Source of the DNA: Pelecanus crispus
Taxonomy: Eukaryota; Chordata; Aves; Pelecaniformes; Pelecanidae
Length of the DNA: 64,000 nucleotides
Assembly: GCF_030463565.1 (NCBI RefSeq)
Contig: NC_134644.1
Coordinates: 128,771,388-128,835,387 of the forward strand
Direction: 5' to 3'
The notes under the pieces are model-generated. The model ran no database searches. It worked only from the letters and a program-made list of their open reading frames with translations, and was not told the origin of the DNA. Below are positions 38,752 to 48,704 of the stretch, piece by piece. The position numbers and the translations under genes are program-made. Numbering within the stretch: position 1 is the first letter of the stretch; each line of letters opens with the position of its first letter.

Positions 38752-39368
38752 GTAAAAAAGTGGCTAGAAAACAACATAAATTCCACTTCACACTTTCTTC
38801 AAGTTATCTATAGATGCTGCTATAGGCAACAATTCACTTTCATTCATAACACATTCAATCATATAAAAATAAAAATATTTACATTATGTCCACATACTTT
38901 ACAAAATCATCAATAAAAAAGGCACTTGGAGGGGTAATGCTGAAAATATTGCATTTCCTTTGTGCATTTAAAAAAAATAATTGTCAAACTCCCATGAACC
39001 CCCTCTCTTGCACTTATTCCCATTTTTAAAAAAAGATTAAAGTTTAGAGGAACTATTCCATATTAAAAGATGGTCAAGCATGCACCAGGAATGTTTGAAG
39101 CTACAGTCTTTTTTTTTTTTTTTAAAAGGCACATGCAGTTAATTTGTGGCTTTCAATTTTTCGTACATTCTATTACATGGGGTTTTTTTTTTTCCTCTCT
39201 TAATGATGCAATTTTAAAGCATTTCAGATCATTAATGAAGGCCTTGGCTTCTAATAAAATAAAAAACACAGCAATGAATAATATTAAACATTTACTAAGG
39301 TAAACTTGGAATACTTTTTAAGGCACCTGAGATAAATGGTGTCTAGCAAAATTCACTTGGGTAGTATT

Positions 39369-39374
39369 TTTATT
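39369..39374 (-). terminator. SNAI2: Possible proximal poly(A) signal of SNAI2
   Basis: A second AATAAA on the minus strand, about 415 nt after the stop. Its use would give a short 3' UTR that keeps the clustered miR-200/203/1 sites but drops the last miR-1/206 site. No evidence of use is available from sequence alone. Confidence 0.35.
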
Positions 39375-39788
39375 AAAAGTTCCACTTAAAATACTGTTTC
39401 TTTGGTTGAAATGGCTTGGCAGGAATGTATTGTTAACTTTGCAGCCTTTTCTAAGCAAGAAAAGACGACCTACATTTGGCTTCATCTATAAAGAAAGCTG
39501 ACAATGCTTCTTCCTTTAGATCTACTTGAAATGTCATGCATGGTGTCTTTCCCCATATTTCAGAATTCACACTTAGGAATGTGAATGTGTGACTGAACAG
39601 AAACTACTTAAAGCTCATTTCTACTGACATTCTAAGTTCTTCCACTATTTTGTTTGGTTGCTTGTTTGGTGGTGTTTTGGGTTTTTTTGGCTGAAAAGTA
39701 GACGAGAAAACGCCTTTGGATTTCCACTTATCATTTGGAACAGGAGTGGAGAAATGCATCGAGTCCAGGTAAACATTGACTGCATGAC

Positions 39789-42098
39789 TCAGTGTGCTAC
39801 ACAGCAGCCAGATTCCTCATGTTTGTGCAGAAGAGACATTCTGGAGAAAGTTTTGGAGCAATTTTTGCACTGGTATTTCTTCACATCTGAGTGGGTCTGC
39901 AGATGAGCCCTCAGATTGGATCTGTCTGCAAAAGCCCTGTTGCAATGAGGACAGGAAAACGGCTTCTCTCCTAAAAAGGAAACATCAAGGAAAAATAGGA
40001 TAAAACTTTAAAAAAGAAGTACATGTTTAGGTCAGGTAGAACCCGCTTTTATCCTAAGAAACAAATAAACAAACAGAAAGGACTTGTTATAATAAAGAAT
40101 GTGTAATAAAAAGTTAATCAGGCCACAGATACAACAGCTTTCAGCACTGCTGACTGTACTTGCAGAACTCAGTCTTTTCAGAATATGCTGCTAAGTGCAG
40201 TCTCTGAAGACAAGCTGCTGACACCTTCTGCATCTACAGGTGCAGGCAGTACTTTTAGATTGGGCTCCTCACAAAATTTTCAAATATTTTTGTAGAACTT
40301 CTCCTGCTTAGCGCTGTGTGAATTACTTGGGACAAGGGCTTTGACTGAAAAGCAGCGAAGAGCAGTACAGACATTATACTGTACCCAGTGTCATACTCAA
40401 AATCAAGTTTTTGCCTCAACAGAAAAGAAAAAAAAAAAAAAAAAAAAGACTGCTTTGGTGATGATGTGTTCCTAATTCTTAAGGACTTGAGATAGTGCCT
40501 GCAAAACTTGCCAACTGCTTAAGGAGTCAGAAAGCAGCCCCTCATGCATTGCCTTTCTGTTTTGCTGCTTGATTTCAGAGTCAGCTGGAGCCTTCTCAAA
40601 GCTAGCAATTTCCAAAGCCTGAAAGTTAACATAAAATCCTTAAAGTAAAACCTTCCTAAACTGTCCTAAAATTATCAAGGGAGCAATGCTGATTTATGTC
40701 AGTATCTGGCCCACAGTTATGAGACCATGCTACATTCCCCTCCCAACCACCCCCCAAGAGGGAGAATTTAGCCTTTTGACGATACATTTGAAATTCTGCG
40801 TATGCATTTCAAGGTTAGTAAAGAAACACTGCTGGTTTTTCCACCTGTGGAGAAAAACAGCAAAAGGGCATCCTGACGTTACAGCAACAAGAAACTGCAA
40901 TTTCTTACCAGTGTGAGTTCTAATGTGTCCTTGAAGTAGCCAGGGTCTAGAGAAAGCCTTTCCGCAGATCTTGCAGACACAAGGTAGTGTGTGGGTCCTG
41001 ATGTGCATCTTAAGCGCTCCCAGGCTGACATACTCCTTGTCACAGTACTTGCAGCTGAACGATTTCCTAGACTGGGCATCACAGTGCAGCTGCTTATGTT
41101 TGGCCAACCCAGAGAAAGTTGAATAGGTCTTGTTACATAAACTGCACTGAAACTTTTCGGCTTCGATTGCATGGGGGTCTGAAAGCTTGGACTGGATTCT
41201 CTCTTCTTCATCACTAATGGGACTTTCTGAACCACTGTGATCTTTGGAGGAGGTGTCAGACGGTGGAGGTGGGCTGACTCTTCCCAAAGATGAGGGGTAT
41301 CCAGAAAGCGGAGAGAGGTCGCTGGGTAATGGAGACGGTAGCAGCCCGGTTGTAGTCCACACGGTAATCGGATTGTAAGCTACTGAGCTCAGGATCTCTG
41401 GCTGTGGTATGATAGGGACTGGATAGCTTTCATACAGGTATGGGGATATAATCACTGGAGAAAGAAGAAAATTTTAAGGTAAGAGAAGCAAAAAGTACTT
41501 CAAAAGGCAGCAAAATTAACATTTTGGGGATTATAAGGTGGCTAAATTAAACACCCGGTATGGTCATCTGAATACAAGGAGGATTAAGGAAATACTATTT
41601 CATACATGCATTCTGATGGGCAGAGACAGTGCCCTTGGACAGACAAATTACAGCTGGAGAGTCTCTTCAAGGCCGCATGCTGTTTCTAAAGCTGTGCAGC
41701 CTGATACAATGAAGCAGTGAAACTTCCTGAGGGATTTGGATAAAAGTTTCATTTCCACCACGAGCAGATACAGAACAGGAAAACTCCAAATCCTCTCTAA
41801 GTAACTGCGTTCAAGTGGATGAGCAAACTTTGTGATTCATTCTGGGCAGCACTGACATATTTCTCCAAACTCCCTCCTTGTAAGCAAAAGAAAAAAGAGC
41901 TAGCGATGAACTAACCCATTCCCTGAAGCCTGAAAAGCAATCCCACCCCTCCTCATTACTGCCACGCAACGACCGCGACCTCAGAAGCGACGCGGTGGCA
42001 TTAGATTTCATTTTGTTACCTGTATGAGTGTCCAGCTCGCTGTAATTGGGCTTCTTGGATGAATTGAAATGCTTCTTGACCAGGAAGGAGCGTGGCAT
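39789..42098 (-). CDS. SNAI2: SNAI2 (Slug/Snail2) zinc-finger transcriptional repressor, three coding exons
   Basis: Coding exons on the minus strand are 42098-42020 (79 nt), 41454-40909 (546 nt) and 39970-39789 (182 nt). They total 807 nt, giving 268 residues plus TGA, the usual vertebrate SNAI2 length. The start is fixed by the SNAG motif MPRSFLVKK, which must be N-terminal to recruit corepressors; no in-frame ATG lies upstream although that frame stays open for about 105 codons. Splice sites are canonical: CAG/GTAACA, TTCTCCAG/TG, ACTG/GTAAGA, TTTTTAG/GA. After SNAG comes the Slug-specific segment (about residues 29-56), then a Ser/Pro-rich region with S87, S92, S96, S100 and S104, the spacing of the GSK3-type sites known in this family. 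Five zinc fingers follow: C130/C133/H146/H150, C161/C164/H177/H181, C187/C190/H203/H207, C215/C218/H231/H235 and the atypical CCHC finger C243/C246/H259/C264. Known family role: a nuclear repressor that binds CAGGTG E-boxes (for example in cadherin promoters) and drives neural crest and epithelial-mesenchymal transition. No break or missing key residue is seen. Confidence 0.98.
39971..40908 (-). other. SNAI2: SNAI2 intron 2
   Basis: This is a 938-nt intron splitting the codon for G209, in the linker between fingers 3 and 4 (phase 1). It contains an A20 run on the plus strand (40428-40447), which is T20 in the transcript. No other element is recognised. The position, inside the H/C-link between fingers, is the conserved second intron site of vertebrate Snail-family genes. 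Confidence 0.95.
41455..42019 (-). other. SNAI2: SNAI2 intron 1
   Basis: This is a 565-nt intron between the SNAG exon and the Slug-domain exon. It interrupts codon 27 after its first base (phase 1). The acceptor has a pyrimidine-rich tract ending TTTCTCCAG. No repeat or embedded gene is visible. The part next to exon 1 is CpG-richer and looks like a continuation of the promoter-associated GC-rich zone. Confidence 0.95.
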
Positions 42099-42239
42099 TT
42101 TGGATGCAGGGGTTCTCCTTCTTCCAGGCTCTCCTCGCGGGTGGGTGTCACGGTGCGCAGCACACACGCACGCACACGCAATCACTGCGAGCGCATCGGT
42201 CCCTACCGCGCTGCCTGCCCCGCGCAGTCCATCCGCTGG

Positions 42240-42340
42240 GGCTGTGTAGTGGCAGTGCAGAGGCGCCTTGAAAAGTGCCGTAAATACCCCCTCGTCAGGT
42301 GCAGGGGGGAAGGGTTTTCCGCTCCTCCAATCACTTCGGG
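42240..42340 (-). promoter_or_regulatory. SNAI2: SNAI2 core promoter (CCAAT, E-box, TATA-like)
   Basis: Reading the minus strand toward the gene, there is an inverted CCAAT box (ATTGG, 42331-42327), a CACCTG E-box (42301-42296) and a TATTTA TATA-like element (42286-42281). The spacing is plausible for a start site near 42255, which would give a 5' UTR of about 155 nt. CACCTG/CAGGTG is the site recognised by Snail proteins, and autoregulation of Snail2 through promoter E-boxes has been reported in avian neural crest. The start site is inferred. A further E-box, CAGCTG, lies near 42460. Confidence 0.5.
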
Positions 42341-42798
42341 ATGTTCTCAAGCACTTTTCCAAAGAGGCTGTTTTTCTGGGAGGGCTCTGGGGCTGCTGGC
42401 AGGAGGGATCCAATCCCTGCTCGGAGGGTTTGGTTCAGGTTTCAGCTCCTCCCGCTGGAGACAGCTGTGAACCGAGGAGCAAGCTGTGGTCAGAGCGCGT
42501 TATCCTGCCACAAAGTGGGTGTCTGCTGCTCTGTAGAATTTCAGTCTAGAAAAATGTGTTGGTCAAAGTGCTTTTAAAAAAAAGGTCAGTTTACTGATTC
42601 AGCTGAATTCTTTTTTTCTTACTGACAGAGGCCTGGATAAGTCATAGGCACTGAAACTTTTTTTTTTTTTTTCTTTTTTAACCCGAGTCTGGTTTCCAGA
42701 TGTTTGATACAAGAATTACAATGGAACAAACTGTTCATTAAGGGCAGAAGGGGGGGACATTACAAGATAACAAGTTAGCCCGCAGAGCTAATGGAAGC

Positions 42799-42844
42799 CT
42801 TTGAACTGACTGTGTGCCTGCTCCGTTTGGGAACTGCCTTTGAA
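42799..42844. promoter_or_regulatory. Paired TCF/LEF-like motifs upstream of SNAI2
   Basis: Two identical CTTTGAA motifs (42799-42805 and 42838-42844) lie 39 bp apart, about 0.7 kb upstream of the SNAI2 start codon. CTTTGWW is the TCF/LEF core, and Slug is a known Wnt-responsive gene in neural crest. Functional use is inference. Confidence 0.35.
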
Positions 42845-43190
42845 TAGTTGCGTCTAGGAAAGGCTGGAGACAAACAGCCTGCCTCCCTAACCTGCGCCCT
42901 TCCAGGCAGAAGGGCCAGCGAGATACTGCAAGGGAGTTCAAGGAAAGGGAGAAGCCCTGGCAAAGATGACATTTCAGAGCAGGGTGATAGGTTTTATATA
43001 ACATGCATACTGCTTCAGACTGTTCAAATGAAGAATACTTTCTTTTTTACTTTAAAAATCTGCAGAATGCAAAACCTCAGCCTTTCCTTCCTTGCGACGA
43101 GTTATGTCACTCTTTTGCCTATCCTCTTAAAGCACTGCCAAGGAAATTTTCCTAGTTATCCAAAGCAGTTAAAAGATGCACAGATAAGCA

Positions 43191-43211
43191 CCCCCCCCCC
43201 CCCCCCCCCCC
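43191..43211. repeat. C21 homopolymer
   Basis: Twenty-one consecutive C, about 1.1 kb upstream of the SNAI2 start codon. On the minus strand it is G21. Confidence 0.97.
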
Positions 43212-46200
43212 AAATTATAGACTGGGTAATTTAAATGCCTCTTAAACATCTTTCTCCATTAGTATATGTAGGACCTCGTGATTTCCTATGAAGGTATAAT
43301 CTGTATTATGTATTTCATTTAGGATGAAAGTCTCTTAAATGTGCCACAGAATTTTCTGGTTATCTAGATTTATTTGGAGATGTTTAGTCACAGATAGGTT
43401 TTTTAATTTTAAAATATTTGCATTTTGAAAATATGGACAGCTGAATGCTGGTAAATTGCTAACAGAAATTACACTCTGATTGACTCTTGCTCTGCCCTCC
43501 CCACCTCTTCCCCCCTCCTAGTGTATTAACTACACCTGCCTGGGCACATACAGGTATGCCATGCCGGTGTGCCGCTAGGGCTCTGTCCTGTCGGGAGGCG
43601 GCGCAGAGGGGTGTTTTACAGAGACCACCCCAGCCCTTTTTTGCAGCAGGTGTTGGAATAGACATGAGGGGAAAAAAAAAAAAATCCCTCTGTTTCTGTT
43701 AAGACACGTAAGAGTAAAGTGCTTTGTCAAGTTGCGTGACCTTAATCTCAGGGATGCCAAAACAAGTGCAGGGAAAGTTAGCCATTTTCAAGAACTGATT
43801 AAAAAAATTTAGCTGTTCTGCATCTAACCGGTGTCTGTCAGTGAAAGGTGTCACATGGATTTCCAAGCTGCAGGGAACACACCCAGGCTATGGGAGGAAA
43901 GGGAAAGTGGCAAGGGAAGGGACTTCCCAGGTACCTGCTTCACAGCTGGGGTGGAGGAACAGATGCAGCTCTTCACAGAAGGGAGAGCGGCGCTTGCAGA
44001 GACACAAGCTGTTGCTTTCCTCAACTCCACAGCAATGAAGAAATCCACCAAGCATTTTTAAAAGGTTGCATTAGTGGTCCTGCTCCCCTCTCAGCTCTGT
44101 TCCATCTGAGAAGTCCCCATCCCCTGCCAACTCTGGGAAAGCATTGCATTTCAGGATGTGAGGCATTAGTCTGTATCTAAATAGTCTGTTACATGAGCTG
44201 TGATTCAGACCTTGAGCTGGTTTAAGTTTGTGTGTTGAAATGAATGGAGCCATGCAGATTTTCACTGGCTCGGGATCTGTTCTTTTGTATGTTTGTTAAA
44301 AGTAAAGGGTCTGATTCACCAGTGAGGCACTCCCTCGCGGGGCATTTTCACCAGCATAACACCGGAGTGATGCAGTTTAAATTAATTGCACTTATATAAA
44401 TCACAGGAGCGTAAGCAGTTAGCCCACTGGCTGAGCTGATTGAAGGATGTTAGGAATTGGATGGAAGGCATGTTATTACATGGTCCTGAAAGGATATTAG
44501 CAGCACATACTACCTGAGTGAGGTCTGCTGTCAAAAAAAGGGAGAGTCTGCGTGAGGAGTGGGTGAGTCAGAGTAAACAGGTGTTCTGGCTGTTTACGGC
44601 AAATGTGGATGAGAGGGCACTCAGAGACGTGCAGCATCCATCCCCGTGCAAGAAAGGCAACACAAAGGTCGAGTGCGAAGACGGGAGGTTTCCCCTCCTT
44701 GGGGGAGGCAGGGAGGTGTGGGGATTGCAGAGGGTGGCGGATGGCTCTGAATGTCACGCTGCCTGCGGGCAAAGCCTTGCACCCACCTCCGAAAAATCAG
44801 GCCTAGAGCTTCCTTCTCACATTTTACAAGTACTTGGTCTTTTAGGGATTCTTTATGTTTTTACTTTGAAAGCTCGTGTAAAGCTTTCTTGAGCTCTCTT
44901 GTTAATGCCACTGTGCTGCTAATTGCTGCTCTGCAAAGCAGGTAGGAAATGATCAGAGCAATTCTCTTGCCTGAAACCCTGGCATGTGCTTTGCACCAAC
45001 TAAATGATTAGGACCAAAGTTTCAACCATGCAGCAGAAATGGCTTTTTTTTTCTTTTTTTTTTATTTTTTTTTTTTTCCTTTTTAACATCAGGCTGCTTG
45101 TTCACATGCCAAAATAACAACCTGTATCCTCACTGTAGTCTCCCCATTTCTGACAGCTCCACCAAATCCCTTTCCTTGTCAGGCTTTCTGAGAAGGGCAG
45201 CAACTTTTGTTACTCAGCTTTCTGGAAATGGAAGGGTGCCAGAACTATGTTTTTTATCAAAGAAGGACCCAAGCTAAGCCATCACCAGCTTAGTGCTTCT
45301 CGTGACAGCATTTATGTCCTTACCAAGCATCAATTACTAGCAAGATCGTGGATCAGAAAATATTAAATATCTGGATAAACCACACAGAATCAAGAAAAAT
45401 AGTTTCAGAATATTAGATGAGTTATGCTGGATCACAGTTCCCAGAACACAATATATTTCTCAGGCAGCACTCTTAAGTACATTCTGCCTGGACCTGCCAT
45501 GGAGCCCATGGAAGGCAGTACAGTGAGGTTCAGAGGAACCCCCAGGAGACACCAAGCCCAGCGGAGCATACCAAAAATAGCTCCGGAGGTTTATTGATGC
45601 AGGTGACGAATTCATACCGGAAGAGGTAAAAGCAAAAAGTAACTCACGCTTACAGCGAAGCTTGTGCAATTCATAAGCCTCCTACATTTCAAAGGAAAGT
45701 GTGAAATGGTTAATATAAGAAAAAAAAAGAAGAGTTCGGTTTTCAATAGCCAGCTGAATGTAGAACATATCAACTCAGCTGCAGTGGTACTCTGTGCTTT
45801 TGTATTTCTCTCTTAGTGCCAGCTGGTATATCCTGGGAAAGTAAGGAAATGGTGTAACTTTTGGAAGAAGGAAAGATTTAGTAGAGCTAGAAGGTGAGGA
45901 GTACCTCAACTGTGATTAGGTTGGATGTCAGAGAGGAATAAGCCCAAAATTAACAGAGTAGAGGGAAACAATCAGGGAATGGTATTCCTTCCCATTGCCC
46001 CAACATATATGCCTTAAGAATTTTTTTTAAACACATTTTTAGGATACCTTTTCTTTCATGTTTTGCTCATCCTTCCAAATGCTGACCTGAACTCTCAGCA
46101 GAAATGGCAGCAAATTTAAAGAAGGACCATTATAGAATCTTGTCAAGTTCAATGAGTCAGAATAAACTTGTGCATTTTGGAAAGTTTTTCCAATTCAAGT

Positions 46201-47059
46201 AAAAAATCTCTGCATTTTGAGGATTTTGCACCAATAAATACAGCTTTTCTAAAATTGGATAACTGAGTCAGTTATCAAGTACAGTTCTGTAACAGGATCT
46301 GAACTTCTGAGATTCAGAAAGATTATGAAATGCGTTTGCTTTTAGGACATGTTATAGAACTAAGTGTTCCTCTATATTTTGGTTAATTCAGGTTTGTAAT
46401 TCCAGTTTAAGCCTGTTAAAGAGATGATGATTGAATCACAAAAGTCTGATTCAGTCTGAACTTTCCAATAAGTCAAGGAGCTTTGAAGTGGGTCTGTTAG
46501 AGGTCTAAGCCCATCTCTAATTTTGAGATATACATATATATAAATAATGTTCACTGCAAATAAACTTGCATTTATTAATGAGCTGCAGAATGGTTCCTTC
46601 TGGATCAGGTAGTTCAAACAAGGCTGGCTTCTGTGTGCTCTCTCCTTCGCACCCGTGTAACTTCACTGACTTAAGAAGGTTCAATTTCGAGTCAGTTTAG
46701 CCTGCAATGAAGGAACCTGGTCACAGTTCAATTTTCCTACATTGTTTCTACATGAAGATATTTTAACAATGGGCCAAATTCCCCAGTCGTTCCCATCTGT
46801 AGTATCCCCATTGGCTACAGCTGAGCTATTTCAGAGTTACTCAAGCAGAACTGAGATGTGATTCTAGCCCAATAAATATAACTCTGTTTATGTGTGTAGT
46901 ACTGTGACAAGTAGTCATTAAAATGAAGCGCGTTACATCCCAGCTAAAGCTATTACACTCTGGAAAGCAATGCTTTCTGCATCGTATTACGTTTTCCTGA
47001 TCTTCCAGTATGCCACTGGCATTATTCATAAGAGGAACAAAAGATTTGAAAATGCTGAC

Positions 47060-47340
47060 CTTGGGAGCCAGGGAGCGAAGCGAGGGCTCGCACGAGCGTT
47101 GTGTGGTTGGAAAGAGCCATCTGCTGGGCACAGCCTCGGCCGGGAGGAGCCTGCGCTGCGGAGCAAGACCTGTGCCAGCCGCCCCACCGTGCGGCCAGCC
47201 AGGGAACTGGGGTGCTGGGCACCCCCGGGGTGCGCCGCGGCGGGCGGGTACCCCCGCCGGGCTGATGGGGGGCACCTGCGGCGGGAGAAGTCGCGGGGTG
47301 AGCGATGGAGACGGTCGAGAAATGGCTCAATCGCTTCCCG
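47060..47340. promoter_or_regulatory. Orphan CpG island 5 kb upstream of SNAI2
   Basis: About 280 bp of very GC-rich sequence with more than 25 CpGs by eye, in an otherwise CpG-poor flank. It is the strongest island in the window, stronger than the SNAI2 promoter itself. No recognisable protein is encoded; the frames that stay open across it are low-complexity and run into a poly-T tract. A CGGG/GTGAGC splice-donor-like sequence (donor GT at 47298) on the plus strand would fit the first exon of a transcript divergent from SNAI2. It could also be an unmethylated enhancer or a GC-rich repeat. Confidence 0.55.
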
Positions 47341-47413
47341 AATTTTGGAATTTGGCTGAGATCTATGACTTTTTTGTTTGGTTTTTGCTTTTGGTTTTTT
47401 TCTTTTGGTGGTG

Positions 47414-47453
47414 TTTTTTTTTTTTTTTTTTTTTTTTGTTGTTGTTGTTGTTG
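47414..47453. repeat. T24 plus (GTT)5
   Basis: A poly-T run then GTT units, just downstream of the orphan CpG island. It could be the reverse of an A-tailed insertion or simple slippage. Confidence 0.95.
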
Positions 47454-47726
47454 GTTTTTTTCCATTATCATTTGTTGCCTACAGCAAAGTGAGATATGAA
47501 GGCATCACTCAAAATTTCCTGCTCTGGGGAATGCATGCCTTTGTGTCCGTGCATGTGTATATGACAAGGATGTACACGTACTTGTCAGGTATTGTACATA
47601 TATATTTACGATGTATTTATGTACCTAAATATACTTACGCTTGTACGTACTCTGACATATAGTTGTGACCATATTTCAAACACTGATACTTCAATCGCCT
47701 GACAAGTATTTGTGGGAAAGAAACAG

Positions 47727-47785
47727 CCATTATCCCTGTTTTACAAATGAGTAACTGAAACATGAAGAGATTAAGACTGACATTT
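47727..47785 (-). repeat. MIR-like remnant
   Basis: 'cattatccctgttttacaa' followed by 'atgagtaactgaaacatg' and 'aagagattaagactga' matches the reverse complement of the MIR/MIR3 conserved block in order. Confidence 0.5.
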
Positions 47786-48634
47786 TCAAAACTTTAGTTC
47801 TTAAGTGTATTTTGAATTAAGCCTTGTGGTACTCCTTTCCAACAGCCTTCTCCAAAGTTGGAGTTCGCGTCTCCAAACGTTGCACAAGTATTGCCTATGT
47901 AGCAATTGTTATTGTATTTATTTGGAGCTTTCTGTCAATAAAGGATTATACAGAATGTAATTTGTATTATCATTTATACTGATGTGAACTTTATCCACAG
48001 CCCGCTGTAGCTTCATAGATTTTAACTTTTCATAGATTTTTTTTAAATACAATAAAAATTATTTTTATGCCTTTTTTAAATTTATGTGCTTCTCCCTTTA
48101 CTCTAGTTGGTGGACTAGAGTACTTGGATTTGGCCAACTGTGTTTTGCCTAGGTTTCACTCCTGATATTCTCATACGAAATACTTCATGCAATGGTTGAA
48201 GTGGGTTTTTTTTCCATTCCGCAGAAGCCCATGGTTCACTTTTGAGCATACCTTACCTTGCTAAATGTACCTTCAGGTTCCCCACCACCTTGATTTTTGA
48301 CTGAGTGTCCTTGAGTTCTTTGACTGACTGCCCTGCCAGAAACTGCATATGTAAACCCCATCATCGTACACTCTTTGATATTAGATTGAACTGGTTGATA
48401 TCAACAACTTCCTACCTTTGGACTAGGTTTATATATCTGTATGACACCTTCTCTTCTTGTCCACTTTTCCTATACACCTACATAACCAGCTGCATTACGC
48501 TTTTTCTGATTTCTTCCTTTCAAAGTGCGGACAGTTGCTTGCTGCCCAGTAGGCAAAACTTGTTCACCCTGCTCGCCTTCAAGTGTGTTGGGTGCAGGAA
48601 GCGGCAGTAGGCTGTGGCATTCAGTTTTCACACC

Positions 48635-48704
48635 ATGGCCAGCTCTGGAGTACGGTGTTGCTGCCTGGCAGCCACGGCTGTGTCGGGGGCTCTGTCGAGT
48701 AGTG
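48635..48704 (+). other. Candidate first coding exon
   Basis: An ATG in good context (CACCATGG, 48635) opens a 23-codon frame (MASSGVRCCCLAATA...) that reaches a strong donor G/GTAAGT at 48705. The hydrophobic, Cys/Ala-rich start could be a signal peptide. No partner exon or homologue is recognised. Confidence 0.2.

Larger units (their letters stand above)
38725..39788 (-). other. SNAI2: SNAI2 3' UTR
   Basis: The region from the TGA to the inferred cleavage site is about 1.06 kb and AT-rich. In transcript order it carries seed matches (7mer-m8) for miR-30 (39775-39769, only 14 nt past the stop), miR-1/206 (39582-39576), miR-203 (39533-39527), miR-1/206 (39428-39422), miR-203 (39413-39407), miR-200b/c/429 (39396-39390) and miR-1/206 (39094-39088). 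It also has a proximal AATAAA (39374-39369) and a distal AATAAA (38751-38746). The exact cleavage site is inferred from the distal signal, not seen. Confidence 0.8.
42341..47059. other. 5' flank of SNAI2
   Basis: The proximal 0.6 kb is moderately GC-rich and may hold regulatory motifs. The rest is mixed sequence with C21 (43.19 kb) and a T-rich tract (45.04-45.08 kb). No gene is recognised. Confidence 0.55.

Noticed and set aside
44310..44390. 'ctgattcaccagtg' and 'cagcataacaccggagtga' resembling old amniote repeats (also near 46770)
   Set aside because: Similarity is too short and scattered to assign to a family without a search.
47010..47492. 160-codon open frame through the CpG island
   Set aside because: The GC-rich part lacks stops by composition and the end is translated poly-T; no protein family resemblance.
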